The notes beneath the pieces are model-generated. The model ran no database searches. It was not told the DNA's origin and saw nothing but the letters and a program-made list of their open reading frames with translations. A stretch of DNA of 64,000 nucleotides from Cliona cf. orientalis (taxonomy: Eukaryota > Porifera > Demospongiae > Clionaida > Clionaidae): contig OZ005691.1 of the NCBI GenBank assembly GCA_963930775.1, positions 9,173,000-9,236,999 on the forward strand. The letters run 5' to 3'. Shown piece after piece: positions 1 through 11,478 of this stretch (position 1 is the first letter of the stretch; every line of letters begins with the position of its first letter). The position numbers and the translations under genes are program-made.

Positions 1-62
1 CTAGCTTAGCCTAGTGATTTTTGGAAAACTGAATGCCTTATAGCTACGTAGTATGATTATTA

Positions 63-122
63 CAATGCAGACTGAAAGGGCATACGCATGCACACGTAGC
101 GATGCCCTTTCAGTCTGCATTG
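63..122. repeat. Perfect 21-bp inverted repeat (hairpin)
   Basis: The arms 63-83 and 102-122 are exact reverse complements, separated by 18 nt. The arm contains ACTGAAAGGGCAT. It is one of several isolated long-stem hairpins in the window. It could be a small foldback element or a hairpin-RNA locus; the sequence alone does not decide. Confidence 0.85.
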
Positions 123-819
123 CATAGCTAATCCTGTAAACAGTAGCTATAATTATTATTATTATCGAAAGCTTGTAGTACCGATATACGTAGTGATTAT
201 TATTATAATACACATGATCAGATGATAGGAAGTGGCTCTGTAGCACGCCTGTGCCATGAATCGGATGATTTTCATCTTAAGCTTCTACTATTAGAAGTGA
301 GTATAGAATTAATAATTATTATTGTCATTATCTTAACATTGTCAATGATCGCCAGGCGTACTATAATGCATACGCTAGTATAGCCAATAAAATTTAATTT
401 ACTTTACGCACGACAATGATATTGAAAGGTGGCACACAATCATCTGCAGTGTCGGTGATAAGAATAAGAACTGATAGGACATACCTGTGGCTATAGCCTA
501 TACCTTTAGCTTTGGGTACGTGACATTATAGCTACTCCTCTGGAATGTGAAAGTTGCCACGTGCACGAATGTGTCTGACTCCAGGATGTGTGCATGGTCA
601 TGTGCATGATGTGCATGCATGTAGATTAATTCTATTATTGTGGCTGCTATTCTCAGACCCTCAGTCTCTAACTGCATATACATGATAATCATACTGAAAG
701 CAGATTAGAGGTCATGCATGTGTGTATGCATGTGGAGTAGCTATCCAGCACTGTATACGTGACATTATTATCATCGTGGTAGTTATCTGAGTGGCTAGGC
801 TAGTCATCTGACTTTAGGT

Positions 820-1260
820 CTGGGCCAAATATTTGCCCATTATTCAAATAATTTTTCTTCACATATCTACCCCATTATTCAAGAGAAAGTTGTCTATAAT
901 TCTTTAAAAAAGCTGACAAAATGCAAATGAAACATGATTATGACCAGAATGTACATGTACATTTTGGCCAACAAACGCTGGATTACATGCAAATTCTCTC
1001 TTTCTTGCAAGTTCTGAGGCTAAAGGAACTTTTAGTACTCCCAAAAGTGCATGATCGACCATTAGTTGTCTGAGCTGTTTGCTCAAGTGCTTCCTTCATT
1101 TGACCACATGCAGACTCAAGTCACATAACACAAACTTTTCTATTTACACATTGTGTATGTACACTACTTCCTTGAGCAGTTGAAAAGAACACATGCATTA
1201 TTCAACTTCTTCAAGACGCTGCCTATTATTCAAAAAATTATTCACGAATATTTGGCCCAG
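820..1260. mobile_element. Probable MITE / foldback element
   Basis: The ends are inverted: CTGGGCCAAATATT at 820 and its complement ending at 1260. Inside, both ends carry TTATTCAAA-type motifs in opposite orientation. No open frame of note lies inside and no clear target-site duplication is visible. A non-autonomous DNA element of about 440 bp is the simplest reading. Confidence 0.5.
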
Positions 1261-1688
1261 GTCTACATCTGATCCATGGATTATGATATGTAAAGGGTAC
1301 GTATTTCTATAACAGTTACTCTTGTCAGCAGCTCTTGTTATTATTATTATCATCAGGTAGCTACAAAGTTTAAAATATTATGATAGCTATAGTTTCAATT
1401 AGCTACAGTTTTTATGCATGAAATTTAGCTACTTTACGCTGTCAGACTTTAATGGTCACACTCTATATCGTCAATCATGATACGCAAAATTTATGATTGT
1501 GTGCATGAGATTATTACGAGAATTGATATAATAATGTGATTGGATCCCATAAATTTAAAGTATTACACTACTTCTGAATCATGGGTATACACCCGATACC
1601 ATCAATTCAAACATTTAAGTCATGACTAGCTATAGCTAATTGCAAAAATAATTACACCTAGCTTAATGACCTAATTTTAAGTAGTCTA

Positions 1689-2780
1689 TTAGAGTTCGTC
1701 TTTAACTGGTTGAATAATTGTATCAGCGAAGAGGATCCTGTTTGGATGCTGAGCTGGGAATGCATTCATAGGAGGGTAGCCTTTCACAAAGTATTTCTCA
1801 GGGCTAATGTTGTCTTCAGCGAGACAGAGGTTGTGCAGTGAGTCATACACCTTGTGAAACCTGAGAAGAAAATTAATGTACATCATTAATTAGCAGCCAT
1901 TAGTATTAAAGTTACTTTAATTATTTTCTTGAACAATACCAGTCTATAGTCTAAGAATGTGGAGTAGCTATTATTATAGCAAACTACCTCTTAAGCTATG
2001 CTGAGTTCCATTTCAATTGATCAGATTTAAAAATTACACTTACCAATAGAACATATCTTCTACAACCTCAAGGGAAAACCTCTTTGTTTCTTCCGAAATT
2101 TCATAGCTGTTAAGTGAAGGAGTCGATTGTTCGCCCTCCTTGAACCAACCAGTGACGGTATGGTTGGTCTCAAAGTCAACGTGCGTCTGTCCAAAGTACT
2201 TCAAACCAGGAAAACCACCTTCTCCATTGAATAATTTGCTGTAAGTTATCTCAAAAATGTCCTTTAGTCCTGCTTCAACAGCCTCAAAGGTTGCCAGGGC
2301 AACCATAGGATCATTGCTTTTCTTAGCTCCGGAGCCCCAAGCGTAAATGAGCATTCGCACTGCCTTGCTGTCGTCTCCCCAAAGATGTCGAAGAATAGCT
2401 CCATAAGACCCAAAGCGATTGGGTGTGTATCCCAGCACTGTCTCCACGTCGTGAAGAAAGAGGTTGTAGTGGAAGTTATCTTCATCGATGAACACGTTCA
2501 CTCTGCGTTCCAGGTCGGTCTGGGGATTTGGAATGCGAATCCAGCTGTCTAGCACGTCAGCTGCTGCTAAAGCAAAATACGACCAATACGGTACAAACTG
2601 GATGCGTTTCGAAGCTGGGATGGAGTCATCCGCGAGATACTTAAAGAAATTGTGCTGCGATAGATTTATTTGCATTTCTTCGATGACATCCATCACTTCC
2701 TGGAAGGTGTGCTGCCCCGACGCACAACAGAGGCTAGCGCCTGCTACAAGCAGAACGACGAAGGATGATCTTAGTTGCAT
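1689..2780 (-). CDS. Gene A: ER-retained HO-like domain protein, KDEL terminus
   Basis: Two exons, complement(1689..1860, 2044..2780), give 302 residues; the intron is phase 2, inside a Trp codon. A hydrophobic signal peptide covers about residues 1-22. The core is predicted all-helical, with likely metal ligands in three patches: Glu100/His104 (EDNFH), Glu166/Glu169 (FEAVE) and His200/Glu204/His207 (HVDFETNH). Aromatic-rich motifs YFALAAADVLDSW and RHLWGDD are shared by all four paralogs. A separate second exon encodes a Pro-rich tail (YPPMNAFPAQHPNR) ending in KDEL, the ER-retrieval signal. The layout resembles bacterial HO-like, possibly diiron, oxidoreductases, but that is recalled family resemblance, not a search. 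N-glycosylation sequons occur at N39 and N206. No substrate can be assigned. The gene model is very secure; the fold assignment is moderate. Confidence 0.85.
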
Positions 2781-2857
2781 ACTGTAATTTCTCTTAGTTT
2801 GCAGATATGGAGCAGACGATCGTGATGTTTAATGTGGATGTCAAAGGTATTGCGCCT

Positions 2858-2865
2858 CTTTTATA
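2858..2865 (-). promoter_or_regulatory. TATA box of gene A
   Basis: TATAAAAG on the minus strand lies 78 bp upstream of the gene A start codon, in a GC-richer patch. Genes C and D have similar TATA boxes 90-110 bp upstream, so this looks like a shared core promoter. Confidence 0.6.
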
Positions 2866-4328
2866 CGCGCTGCGATTGCATGCGTACACGATAACTTGGC
2901 AGCCACGCCCATCGACTGCGGTTGCTTTCTACACGTACGCTTACCTGCGGGTAAAGATCGACGAAGTTGATGGTCCATCAACATCAAGTCATCTTAAGCA
3001 CGTGGGCGCCAGACCAACAGTGATCTACGATGAGATCATACAAGTGAGTCCCAGACCCTTCCTCTTGTGCAAAGGGGAGGAAAGGTCAGGGCTATGACAT
3101 GCTATGATGACTCGCTTACCATCACTGAACTGAGCATGTTCGGGGGGGGGGGGGGACCTCAAGGAGGGGCGGTGATACATTACTTAGCGTGGCGATCGAG
3201 CTAGAGGTAGTCTACAACTAGAAGGATGCCAACTCAGCACTGAAAGCTCATTTGGGGGTGGGGGAGGGCCCGTGGTCGTGCCTACTCCAGATGCACTCTG
3301 AAGCCATCTCCAATTACAAACAGGAAATGAAGTAATTGTGGCCTTAGTAATCCTCCTAGCCAGATTAGGCCCAGCAAACTCAGCCAGCAGCTGCCTGCTA
3401 TTACTGCATAATATAAAGCAGTGAAAAATTTTAAATTGAACACCGTGCTGGCTTTAATACTGATTGCTGGTCTGGATAGGATGTTTCCGGCCTTAAGGCT
3501 TGGACCGTGGCAGTTCGAATTTCAAAGGAGCCCAAGTCACCATGCTGTAGCGGCCCTGAACAGTGTCATGGAGCACATGCATGTTCAATGCGTGTAATAA
3601 TGCAATGATCAGAGACTATCCCATATTCTGTACACGTACATATTGGATCATTTCATTATATGTATGTAAGTAACATCCTTAAGTTATGCAATGTTACGTA
3701 ATCATTAAATGCTTTAAAGTGGCATTACTTGAAAATGAAAACCTATGACAAACTTTAAACTATTTCTAGAATCATTAATATTTTCATATTCACCTGTATC
3801 TGTGCCAAATTTCACGATTCGATACCTTATGATTTGATACCTTTACTGCTTCAGAAAAGAAAATTTATAGCTACTAGGGATGTAAATAGCTACATCTGCG
3901 TATGGAAATTTATATAGAACATTTCACTCAATGGACCTATTTCACAAAGCTCCATGGTATCATTAATTTTGCTAGGTAAATTTTGAAGACCATTATATAA
4001 CGTTCAAGTTCCTATTTAGTACACATGCCCATGCACACACTTTGTATTAGTATGCATGGATCATTATTATGGTACATGAAGGATGTAATAGTCTTATGGG
4101 AAGCCTGACGGCGGTCTTTGGCAATACAATTAATACATACCAGTTTTTTTTAATCTCCAAATGATATACAGAGTGCGATACCATCCACCTAAGGGCCCAT
4201 TAAATTGAAATCGATACAAGGAGCAATGAAGTGAGTCTGCTAACTCATACAATGGATCCAAGTCCTTGTTCAGTAACTATGATTTAGTTGGTCAGATAAT
4301 AGTGGCTATGAATTAATTTGAACCTAGC
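2866..4328. other. Intergenic between gene A and MFSD12-like gene 1
   Basis: This stretch separates the 5' side of gene A from the 3' end of the first transporter. It contains G-rich runs (about 3141-3153 and 3250-3270) and AT-rich filler. A 96-codon open frame at 2807-3097 overlaps the gene A promoter and has no support as a gene. No other gene was recognised. Confidence 0.5.
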
Positions 4329-6577
4329 CTATGGTAAGTTCATGTATGACGTAGATAAAAATTTGGATGGTTCATATTCAAAGTTATGGTCCTCCTCTCT
4401 CAGCTTCGGAAACACCGAGTCCTTTTCATCTTCACTGTCACATAGGTTAGCCTCATGGTTACCTGTTCATATAAAACCATAAATGCAGTAATCAATTTTG
4501 AAACGGTTTTTACTAAACAAAATTTTCGCCAAGCCTAACACTACCTTCTTATTTGGTGTAATAATTTCGCCTATGTGGTAAGTATCACCATAATATTATC
4601 TCAGTTAGTTCCTATATTCGGTAATTACGGGACAAAGAATCAAAATTAAATTTACCAATGAGAGCAGGAGGTGAAATTGGCAAAATTTTAATTTTCGGCC
4701 GTACGGTATTATATATTATGGTTAGTTGATGCTATGGAGAATAGATTATGCGTTGTCAGTCGTGCATAATTACAATACTGAATCTCTACTATCAACAACC
4801 AGTGTGTGATGGATTAATCATACACATTATTGTTACAGTAGTACATTCTATGATCATTGGATGCGCTAAAGTACTGTATTGTAATTTATGCTATACCATG
4901 CAAGGGCTTAAAATGTAGCTAGACAGCGCTATCGCTAGCTGTTAGCTAACTGTTAATTGCTAAAATCGCCCATGATGCCAAATTCGTGAGATATGTTGGA
5001 TGTATGCTATCCAGAACACTTCAGTAGTTACACTGGCAAAGCATAGTTATGGTATAGCTTTTTGAGTGTAAATTGTATTCCCACTTCTGTTTTAGGAGCC
5101 ATCAATGCATGCTATTGTTAAAAGCAATCTCATTCTATAGTATGACAATATATGATCATACCAGCTTGAATGGTTCCAACGTCGGGTGGAAACACCTGTA
5201 CACTTCCCACTATGGCAGCTGTCTTCTCCTTTCTTTCTTTCCACCATTCCCAGCCATCCAGTACGGATATGATGGCTATTGCACCAAGGCCTAGCAGAGT
5301 GGCTGCAAATGGTGTGTACACCATTGCCTCTCGATAGTACAGGGATGAAGCAGGGCTGCATGTTTAGAAATCAATCGTAATTACTAGATGTGGTTAGCTA
5401 ATTTAAGAGTAAGCCCCTGGGCACGAATCATGATTATCTAGCCCAGAAGATACAACAAAGCTTGCCTTTTGAATGAGTGCATATGGGCACTAGTTAATAG
5501 ACTCACACCCTTTGGATGTTATTTGGACATGAGAACCAAGACTTAGTGATATTGTGTTCAGCATCACCTCATGCATCAGAATATTATTAAATATGATGGC
5601 ATTTAGTGTATGAGTATGTAATATATCAAAGTGCATGCATGTGCTAGATAGCGGTAAAGGATTAATGATCAACCCAGCCGGAACGTACGATGCATGAGCT
5701 GTTAGCTGATCATACATTCATTGATCACGACTCTATAGAATTCTGCATGGGGTAACACACAATGTCGTGACTGTGATCATTCAGTATGACCATTGTCTGA
5801 CCTAGCTATACATGAGATAAATCTCATTGATTGTGCATTGTTTATGCCAGTATTCAGGCTTTGACTTACCCTTATAATACTCATGCCTGCAATTAAGCCA
5901 CCTGTGAAAATTTGGCTATAGTAGTTGCATCCATGGATCAGCTGTGTATGCACTTGTGGCACAGTTGTCATTATGACATTGTGCCTTTGTCTGGCAAAGT
6001 GTGAATGTCTACTTATGTTATGAATGAATTGTCGTGAGTCCCAAGTGGGTAGTGCATGGCACTCCTACGTTCTAAGTTGTATAGTAGCAACTAATAAGTA
6101 GCTATTAATTTTGGCATTGACTGTTGTAGTAGACCCTGGCTGGCTTCATTTATAGCTGATCTTCATGGCACGCATAATAGTATGCATCATAAAAAAATGT
6201 TTGGACAAGCTTCACTGCTGATTTTAATGTGATCAGCAGCATGCATGTATGTATGCATCATAAAAAAATGTTTGGATAAGCTTCACTGCTGATTTAATGT
6301 GATCAGGAGCATGTATATTTGTATGGAAGGAATAGCAACATGATTAATGAAAGAATTAGGAGCAGTCTCCATATATACCTTGAATCAGGTGGAGAAAGCT
6401 GCTGAATGATTTCGTTAACAGCACCGTTAGAGAAACGATCAGCAAACATCACCCAGCCATAAACAAATGCAGCACTTCCCTGCAAAATTTTAATTATGCT
6501 ATTAAAATTTCATCTTACATGGTTTATTATTTGCTTTAACGGAGCTATAATCCACTGAAGAAAGGAGAGGGGGGGGG

Positions 6578-6615
<38 letters not shown>

Positions 6616-9110
6616 ACGAAGTATCATCTAATACATACACTATGCTTTCCAATCAGTAGTGCAATCATTGAGAGGGAAATGACCATGAGTATTGCACCTC
6701 CAAGTCCCAACAGGATGATAGCAACATAAACATTGTCTCTACTCCAGTTGAAATTAGAATTAGGGTCATCGGTGGGTTGCTTCAGATAGAGCCATACCCT
6801 GCATAAAATATGTGTACTAACAGGAGAACAATCAAACTAATCCTACTGTTACTATAGTAGTGTTATTTGGTGCGTGAGTAAGTAATAAGTACTTAAAGCT
6901 ACTATAAAAATCACAGTGCAATATACGCTGTCAGCACAGCCTACAATGTCATAATCTCGCGTGACTACGGACTTGCAGAAAGCCCAAGATGCGGACGCAC
7001 ATTGCACTTCTCAGATTCCGCATTAGATTGCACCTAGCGCCCTTGGTTGGTTTGATAGCTTTTTTATCAGTAAGGTATTGCATGGGTAATAAAATTAATA
7101 GACTATTCAAGTAAGTGTTGGAGCTCTAATTTTTTTTTATCAATCTACAATGTTTTACAATCATCAAAACTTACAGAGCTCCCCACACGACCACTGTTCC
7201 CAAAATGTACATGATCTGCAATCATAAAGTAATGAAATCATTATTCATCCACCAGATCCACTCTAATAAGAGTAGCTACTAGTATCTGGCCAGCAAGTTA
7301 GAATAACACAATGTCATGTTTGTAGTTATAGTCCTGGCATTTTATTTATTATTCCTGTGATTCAGAATCATTAATTTTATGCATGAATAGCTAATAATTA
7401 ATAATGTATTTACTTTTACTCCTAGCTTCTTGTTTAGAAGTTTCACAAATACTGTCATGACGACACTGCTTACGTATAAGACAAGGGGACCAATTGCAAT
7501 ACTGGGCTAGAATTGCAAGAAGAGTGACAGATTATTAAATACTGTACAGTTAAAATTAATTACTTATTCTGACCTCATTCATTTTGAGTGTATTAAGGAA
7601 ATAGAGTGGGAAATACTGCTGAGTCAGCACTGTGATGATCTTTGCGGCCACAAAAATGCAGATAACCTAAGTGGACGCACGTGCACAATAGCATAAAGAA
7701 TAAGGTCTTCATTTGCTTATTGTATAATTATCTCACAGAACCAAAAACAGCTTCAGTTAGCTAACTGGCCATGGCACGCTAGGTACTCTGGCATCAGCAT
7801 GATAATTGAAAATTAAAATACTATCAGCTAATCAATTATTCCTAAGCTCTAATCAAAATTAGGGTTAATTTCTAGCTATCTCTCTAAGATTCCTTACCAA
7901 ATAAAATCTTGGATTCATAAACCATTTGTACCATTTGAGCTTCAGGAGTGCCTTGGCAGGCTTTTCGCGGATGAAGATTTGAAAAGGCAAAGCTAATAAG
8001 AATCCCAGGACAGTTACAATCAGTGCCATCATCTGTATTACAAAATTAGTAGCTATATAAACTTTGATGCCATAATAATTGATGCATTCATTTATTTACC
8101 CAAAATACACGTTGATCTGTAGGATCGAGGTTATCCATATTCAAGCTGCGATTGACTTTTACCAACAAGATCCAGAACAACACAAACACGAACAAACTGC
8201 CAGCCACTTGAAATCCATACCTACGTATGATTTGATGCACATCATCATCATTAGAGTGATTTTTAATACCACCTCCATATCTATGCATGCACGTATGCAC
8301 AGTTGGATAGGTCCAATTAACTGGACTCATAATATTATTGATATACTATAGCTAGCAAAAATACCATGACTTTTCAGCTGCCAACATGTAGCTATGATAC
8401 TGTAGCCAGTACTAGCTACTCGAATCAAGCTAAGTTTCATAATAATCACAATATCTACTCAGATCCACCACATAAGCCAACTATAGTAATAAAAGCACGT
8501 ACCATAGCTAGGTGCCTAATAATCAGTATGTTCAAGTTGACAGACTACTAGCTAAACCTCTGAATTTCAATGACGTTGTACTGAGTTTACTACTGCAGAT
8601 ATCGAGTCTTGCACTCCTTCAGTTGTGTACATACCTGATTGAACTAAGCTCCACTTTCACATTCTTGTCCGATGTTAGCTCTGGTACCATAGCCAGCTGG
8701 GCAACTTGCGTAGCTGCCCAGCCAAACTGGAACACAATTGCAAAGCTGGAATAGTACAGAACCTTGTAACTGTCTGGCACTCCTGCACAGCCAAAGCACT
8801 CGTGCCACACGAAGAAAAACGAGCAAACAAATGCAATTATCCCAATCAAATGAAAGATTTTTCTTCGGCCGTACTTGCATTCACATTGGTCCGACCACAT
8901 TCCAATTAACGGTGTAAATAGCGCACCGGTAACGTGTGCTATGATGAAGATGTGTCCAACACTCTCATGTGGAATCCGCAGCACTTGCTTAAAGAATGCA
9001 ATCCCGTACGGGAACCACATGCCCCCTCCAGCAAGGACATTCAGCATGTGGCCAGTACCGAATGCAAATCGTTGCAAAAGAGGAAGCTTATCTTCAGTTG
9101 ATTTCTTCAT
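4329..9110 (-). CDS. MFSD12-like transporter, copy 1
   Basis: Ten exons, complement(4329..4462, 5162..5355, 6379..6479, 6639..6798, 7175..7215, 7414..7506, 7574..7666, 7898..8032, 8100..8220, 8635..9110), encode 515 residues (human MFSD12 has about 480). It is a 12-segment major-facilitator protein. Family landmarks are the N-terminal RFAFGTGHMLN, the loop Asp motif GMWSDQCECKYGRRK, FQFGWAATQ, PELTSDKNVKVEL and, late in the protein, GSAAFVYGWVMFADRFSNG. MFSD12 in vertebrates is a lysosomal/melanosomal protein needed for cysteine import; substrate here is inferred. The N terminus carries DKLPLL, an acidic-dileucine-type lysosomal sorting signal. I end exon 9 at GTATGA and add exon 10, an acidic 45-codon tail, because copy 2 supports the same splice in the same phase; reading through would stop at 5130. 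Confidence 0.87.
6182..6311. repeat. Two-copy tandem repeat in transporter intron
   Basis: A unit of about 72 bp is present twice, sharing a core with ATGTTTGG and AAGCTTCACTGCTGA and differing at only a few positions. It lies between exons 9 and 8 of MFSD12-like copy 1. It is a local duplication with no visible function. Confidence 0.8.
6569..6613. repeat. Poly-G run and (GA)n microsatellite
   Basis: A run of about 12 G is followed by about 16 GA repeats, inside the intron between exons 8 and 7 of MFSD12-like copy 1. Confidence 0.9.
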
Positions 9111-9539
9111 CGTTTTAGCTAACTCTTTAGCATGTGGTACCTATCTAGTAGGTTTACAAATGCTACAAAGCTAGCTGGTGTAGGTGGTCACTTAGTTTAT
9201 TCTCTGCATGCATAGGCTTGGCAGAGTGCTGTTTATGCACGTGCCATGATGTTACATACAGCCTGCGGTCTATTGTGTCTGAATCAATCATGCATGTGAT
9301 GTCACCCTATGCAACAATCATTCAGATCAATCCATGCAAACATGCACGGCCATGCATGATATTGTATTAGCTTGATCTGCAATGTGGGAGTATAGGTTTA
9401 TGCAATGCGACTAGCTTCACATCACGCGTGATGTGTCATGAAGACTTGTGTGTATTATTAAAACAATGACGTTATGCACGAACTATTATATTATATGGCA
9501 TTGTGGGTATTATTATGCTGCTGCTATAGCTAATAATGA

Positions 9540-11050
9540 GCATCACACAAAGGCATGTGTATCTAATAATAGGTGAGGTTTGCACTTGTGCAATATTTAT
9601 GTCACAATAATAATATTACACGCTGTCAAGGTGATGCTCTAGCTATATTATGTATGCATGCATATTATCATGGCAATGATTTTCTTTACTTTTGCACCTA
9701 AGGACTCTATTGGAAATACTGAGACAGGACTAGCTGCGTGTAATGTGGATTTATCTTATTCATGTATTGTGGTGTGGCCTATTACATTAATTTTTGTTAA
9801 CACAAGCTTATAGTCAAGATATTAATCATTATCATAATGGTAATCTGAGATGACCATGAGCATAGCGCCTCCGAATCCTAATAGGATTATATATAATATG
9901 GCAATGTAATTTATTATTAAAATACTATCCCTACTCCAGTTAAAGGAGCTGCTGGTGTCATTGGTCGGATGTTTCAGCAACAGCCATACCCTGCATGTGT
10001 GTAAGTGCTTCGTTATGATTAATAGCTAAGTATGCCAAAATATTATGGCTCACTTACAGCACATATCTTTTGCTGGCATTAATGTCATCCCACAATACAT
10101 TCATTGTTTATGTCTGAGAAGGTTTTACGTGAGGTTAAAGTCCATCTGTATGAGCAGTGTGTTATTGCAGTATTATCAGCCCACATATGATTAGATCATG
10201 GCAGAAGTCATATAAAATCTCCCCATGATTAACCCAAGGGAGAAGTCACGTAAAATCTTCCCATGATAGAATCATGGCAATTTTCTTACTGTAGGACCCT
10301 CTGGCATCTTCAATCCTTATAGTCTGCCACTAACACAACATGGCTTCAGTGCTTATATATATGGAAGGGGGTGGCACTATTAATCATTGATTGTAGAACT
10401 ATGATTAACCCTTGCACTTTCAATGATGTCACGGCAATTAACCCAGTGCACTTCCTGCCTGGTCACACATGTGTAGAGGCTTGAGGTAGCAACCTTAAAA
10501 TAATATTAATAGGCAATACAGTGTATGCAGCTACACAGGTGGCTAGTAGTCATACCTATAATATTATACATGATATTTGCTACAACAACGATTTTTGGCA
10601 TTATGGCTAGTTACTATAGCTTCTAATTAAATGATCAACATGCATAAAAATGTATGCAGTCACCCTGCATGCATGACTGATCAGTATTTCTTTGATTTGG
10701 GGGTAGTGGTGAGCCTGGGAATATCAGTGAGTCAACTTTAAACCATCTTCATAGCTACATGTCGAGAAAAGGAAGTCACTGACTCTGCATGATTCAGAAT
10801 TGCAATCTGAAATCTGAAAGTGACAATCATCATAATAGGTAGCTATATTATCATTATGAGGTACACAGCCTGCACTGAGATCTGATAGAGTGAAGTATCT
10901 ATCCATCATGAGAGTGCATGAAAGTGCAACAAGTTCATAACTTAGCTGACTCATCTAATCACTGACAGGTGAACTGTGCTCTTTCAACTGTAGCTGCTAT
11001 AGTTGCTAACTGATAACCATCACCGCCAAATTGTTGAACTTGAGGGATAG
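9540..11050. repeat. Diverged duplicate of the MFSD12 copy-2 region
   Basis: Bases 9540-9830 align with 16185-16505, 9838-10010 with 17510-17655, and 10299-11040 with 19019-19790. All are in the same order and orientation, and most of the intervening transporter gene is missing on the left. Shared landmarks include AATAATAGGTGAGG, ACACGCTGTCAAGGTGATGC and CTTCCTGCCTGGTCACACA. This is a former tandem transporter unit that lost its coding interior. Confidence 0.8.
9838..10306 (-). pseudogene. Remnant of a third MFSD12-like gene
   Basis: Bases 9845-9990 match exon 7 of copy 2 (17510-17640) closely, including the acceptor side CCATACCCTGCATGTGTG, but carry an AT-rich insertion of about 30 bp that breaks the exon. 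Bases 10299-10306 keep the start-codon context of exon 1 (ATGCCAGAG on the minus strand), after which the coding sequence is gone. Exons 2-6 and 8-10 are absent. It cannot encode a transporter. It shows that at least three transporter units once stood in this array. Confidence 0.75.
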
Positions 11051-11084
11051 CACTATCCTGTAATAGCTACTGATTCTATAAGTA

Positions 11085-11305
11085 GGGATGACCCGAATAT
11101 GCCATATTATTATATATGTAATACATTACAAAAATATTAATTACTCAGAGCAACTTGAATTAAAAGATTTTTAACTTTCATTTTCTTGATCTACACTGCC
11201 AGATTATCTATCTATCAAGCCCATGGAAACAATCAGGTGTATACCTGAATAAGCTGTGTAGAGAAATCACAAAAAGTGCTAAAATCTCATGTTTACATAA
11301 TGACG
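11085..11305. repeat. Direct repeat, left copy, flanking the secreted-protein gene
   Basis: Starting at TATAAGTAGGGATGACCCG, this stretch is a close copy of 15942-16147, through GAAATCACAA and GTGCTAAAATCTCA. The left copy is about 170 bp upstream of the secreted-protein start codon and the right copy about 40 bp after its stop. Confidence 0.8.
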
Positions 11306-11478
11306 TCATAAATTCAATTATGCATGAACCCAGTACCTTGCACCTAAATAATGAATAATGAGTTCTGTACTGATATAATATAGTCACTTCCAGCATGCGG
11401 GCGGATGATGAGAAACAACGAATTATCTGGCCTAACCATCTCTGTGTGTAGCTGCTACTACTACTACCTACCTACAAG

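Larger units (their letters stand above)
1..1688. other. Intergenic, downstream of HO-like gene A
   Basis: No gene is supported here. It is AT-rich DNA with a short perfect hairpin (63-122) and a probable foldback element (about 820-1260), both listed separately. The small open frames are short, lack splice context and resemble nothing I know. The array may continue left of the window edge, but nothing in this stretch shows it. Confidence 0.6.

Noticed and set aside
2807-3097. 96-codon plus-strand frame over the gene A promoter, followed by a donor-like GTGAGT
   Set aside because: No signal peptide, domain or following exon in phase. It overlaps the TATA box of gene A, and chance is more likely.
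5130-5161. Readthrough end of MFSD12-like copy 1 (and 16834-16865 for copy 2)
   Set aside because: Both copies have a good donor at the same place and a following exon in the same phase, so readthrough tails are probably not the main product.
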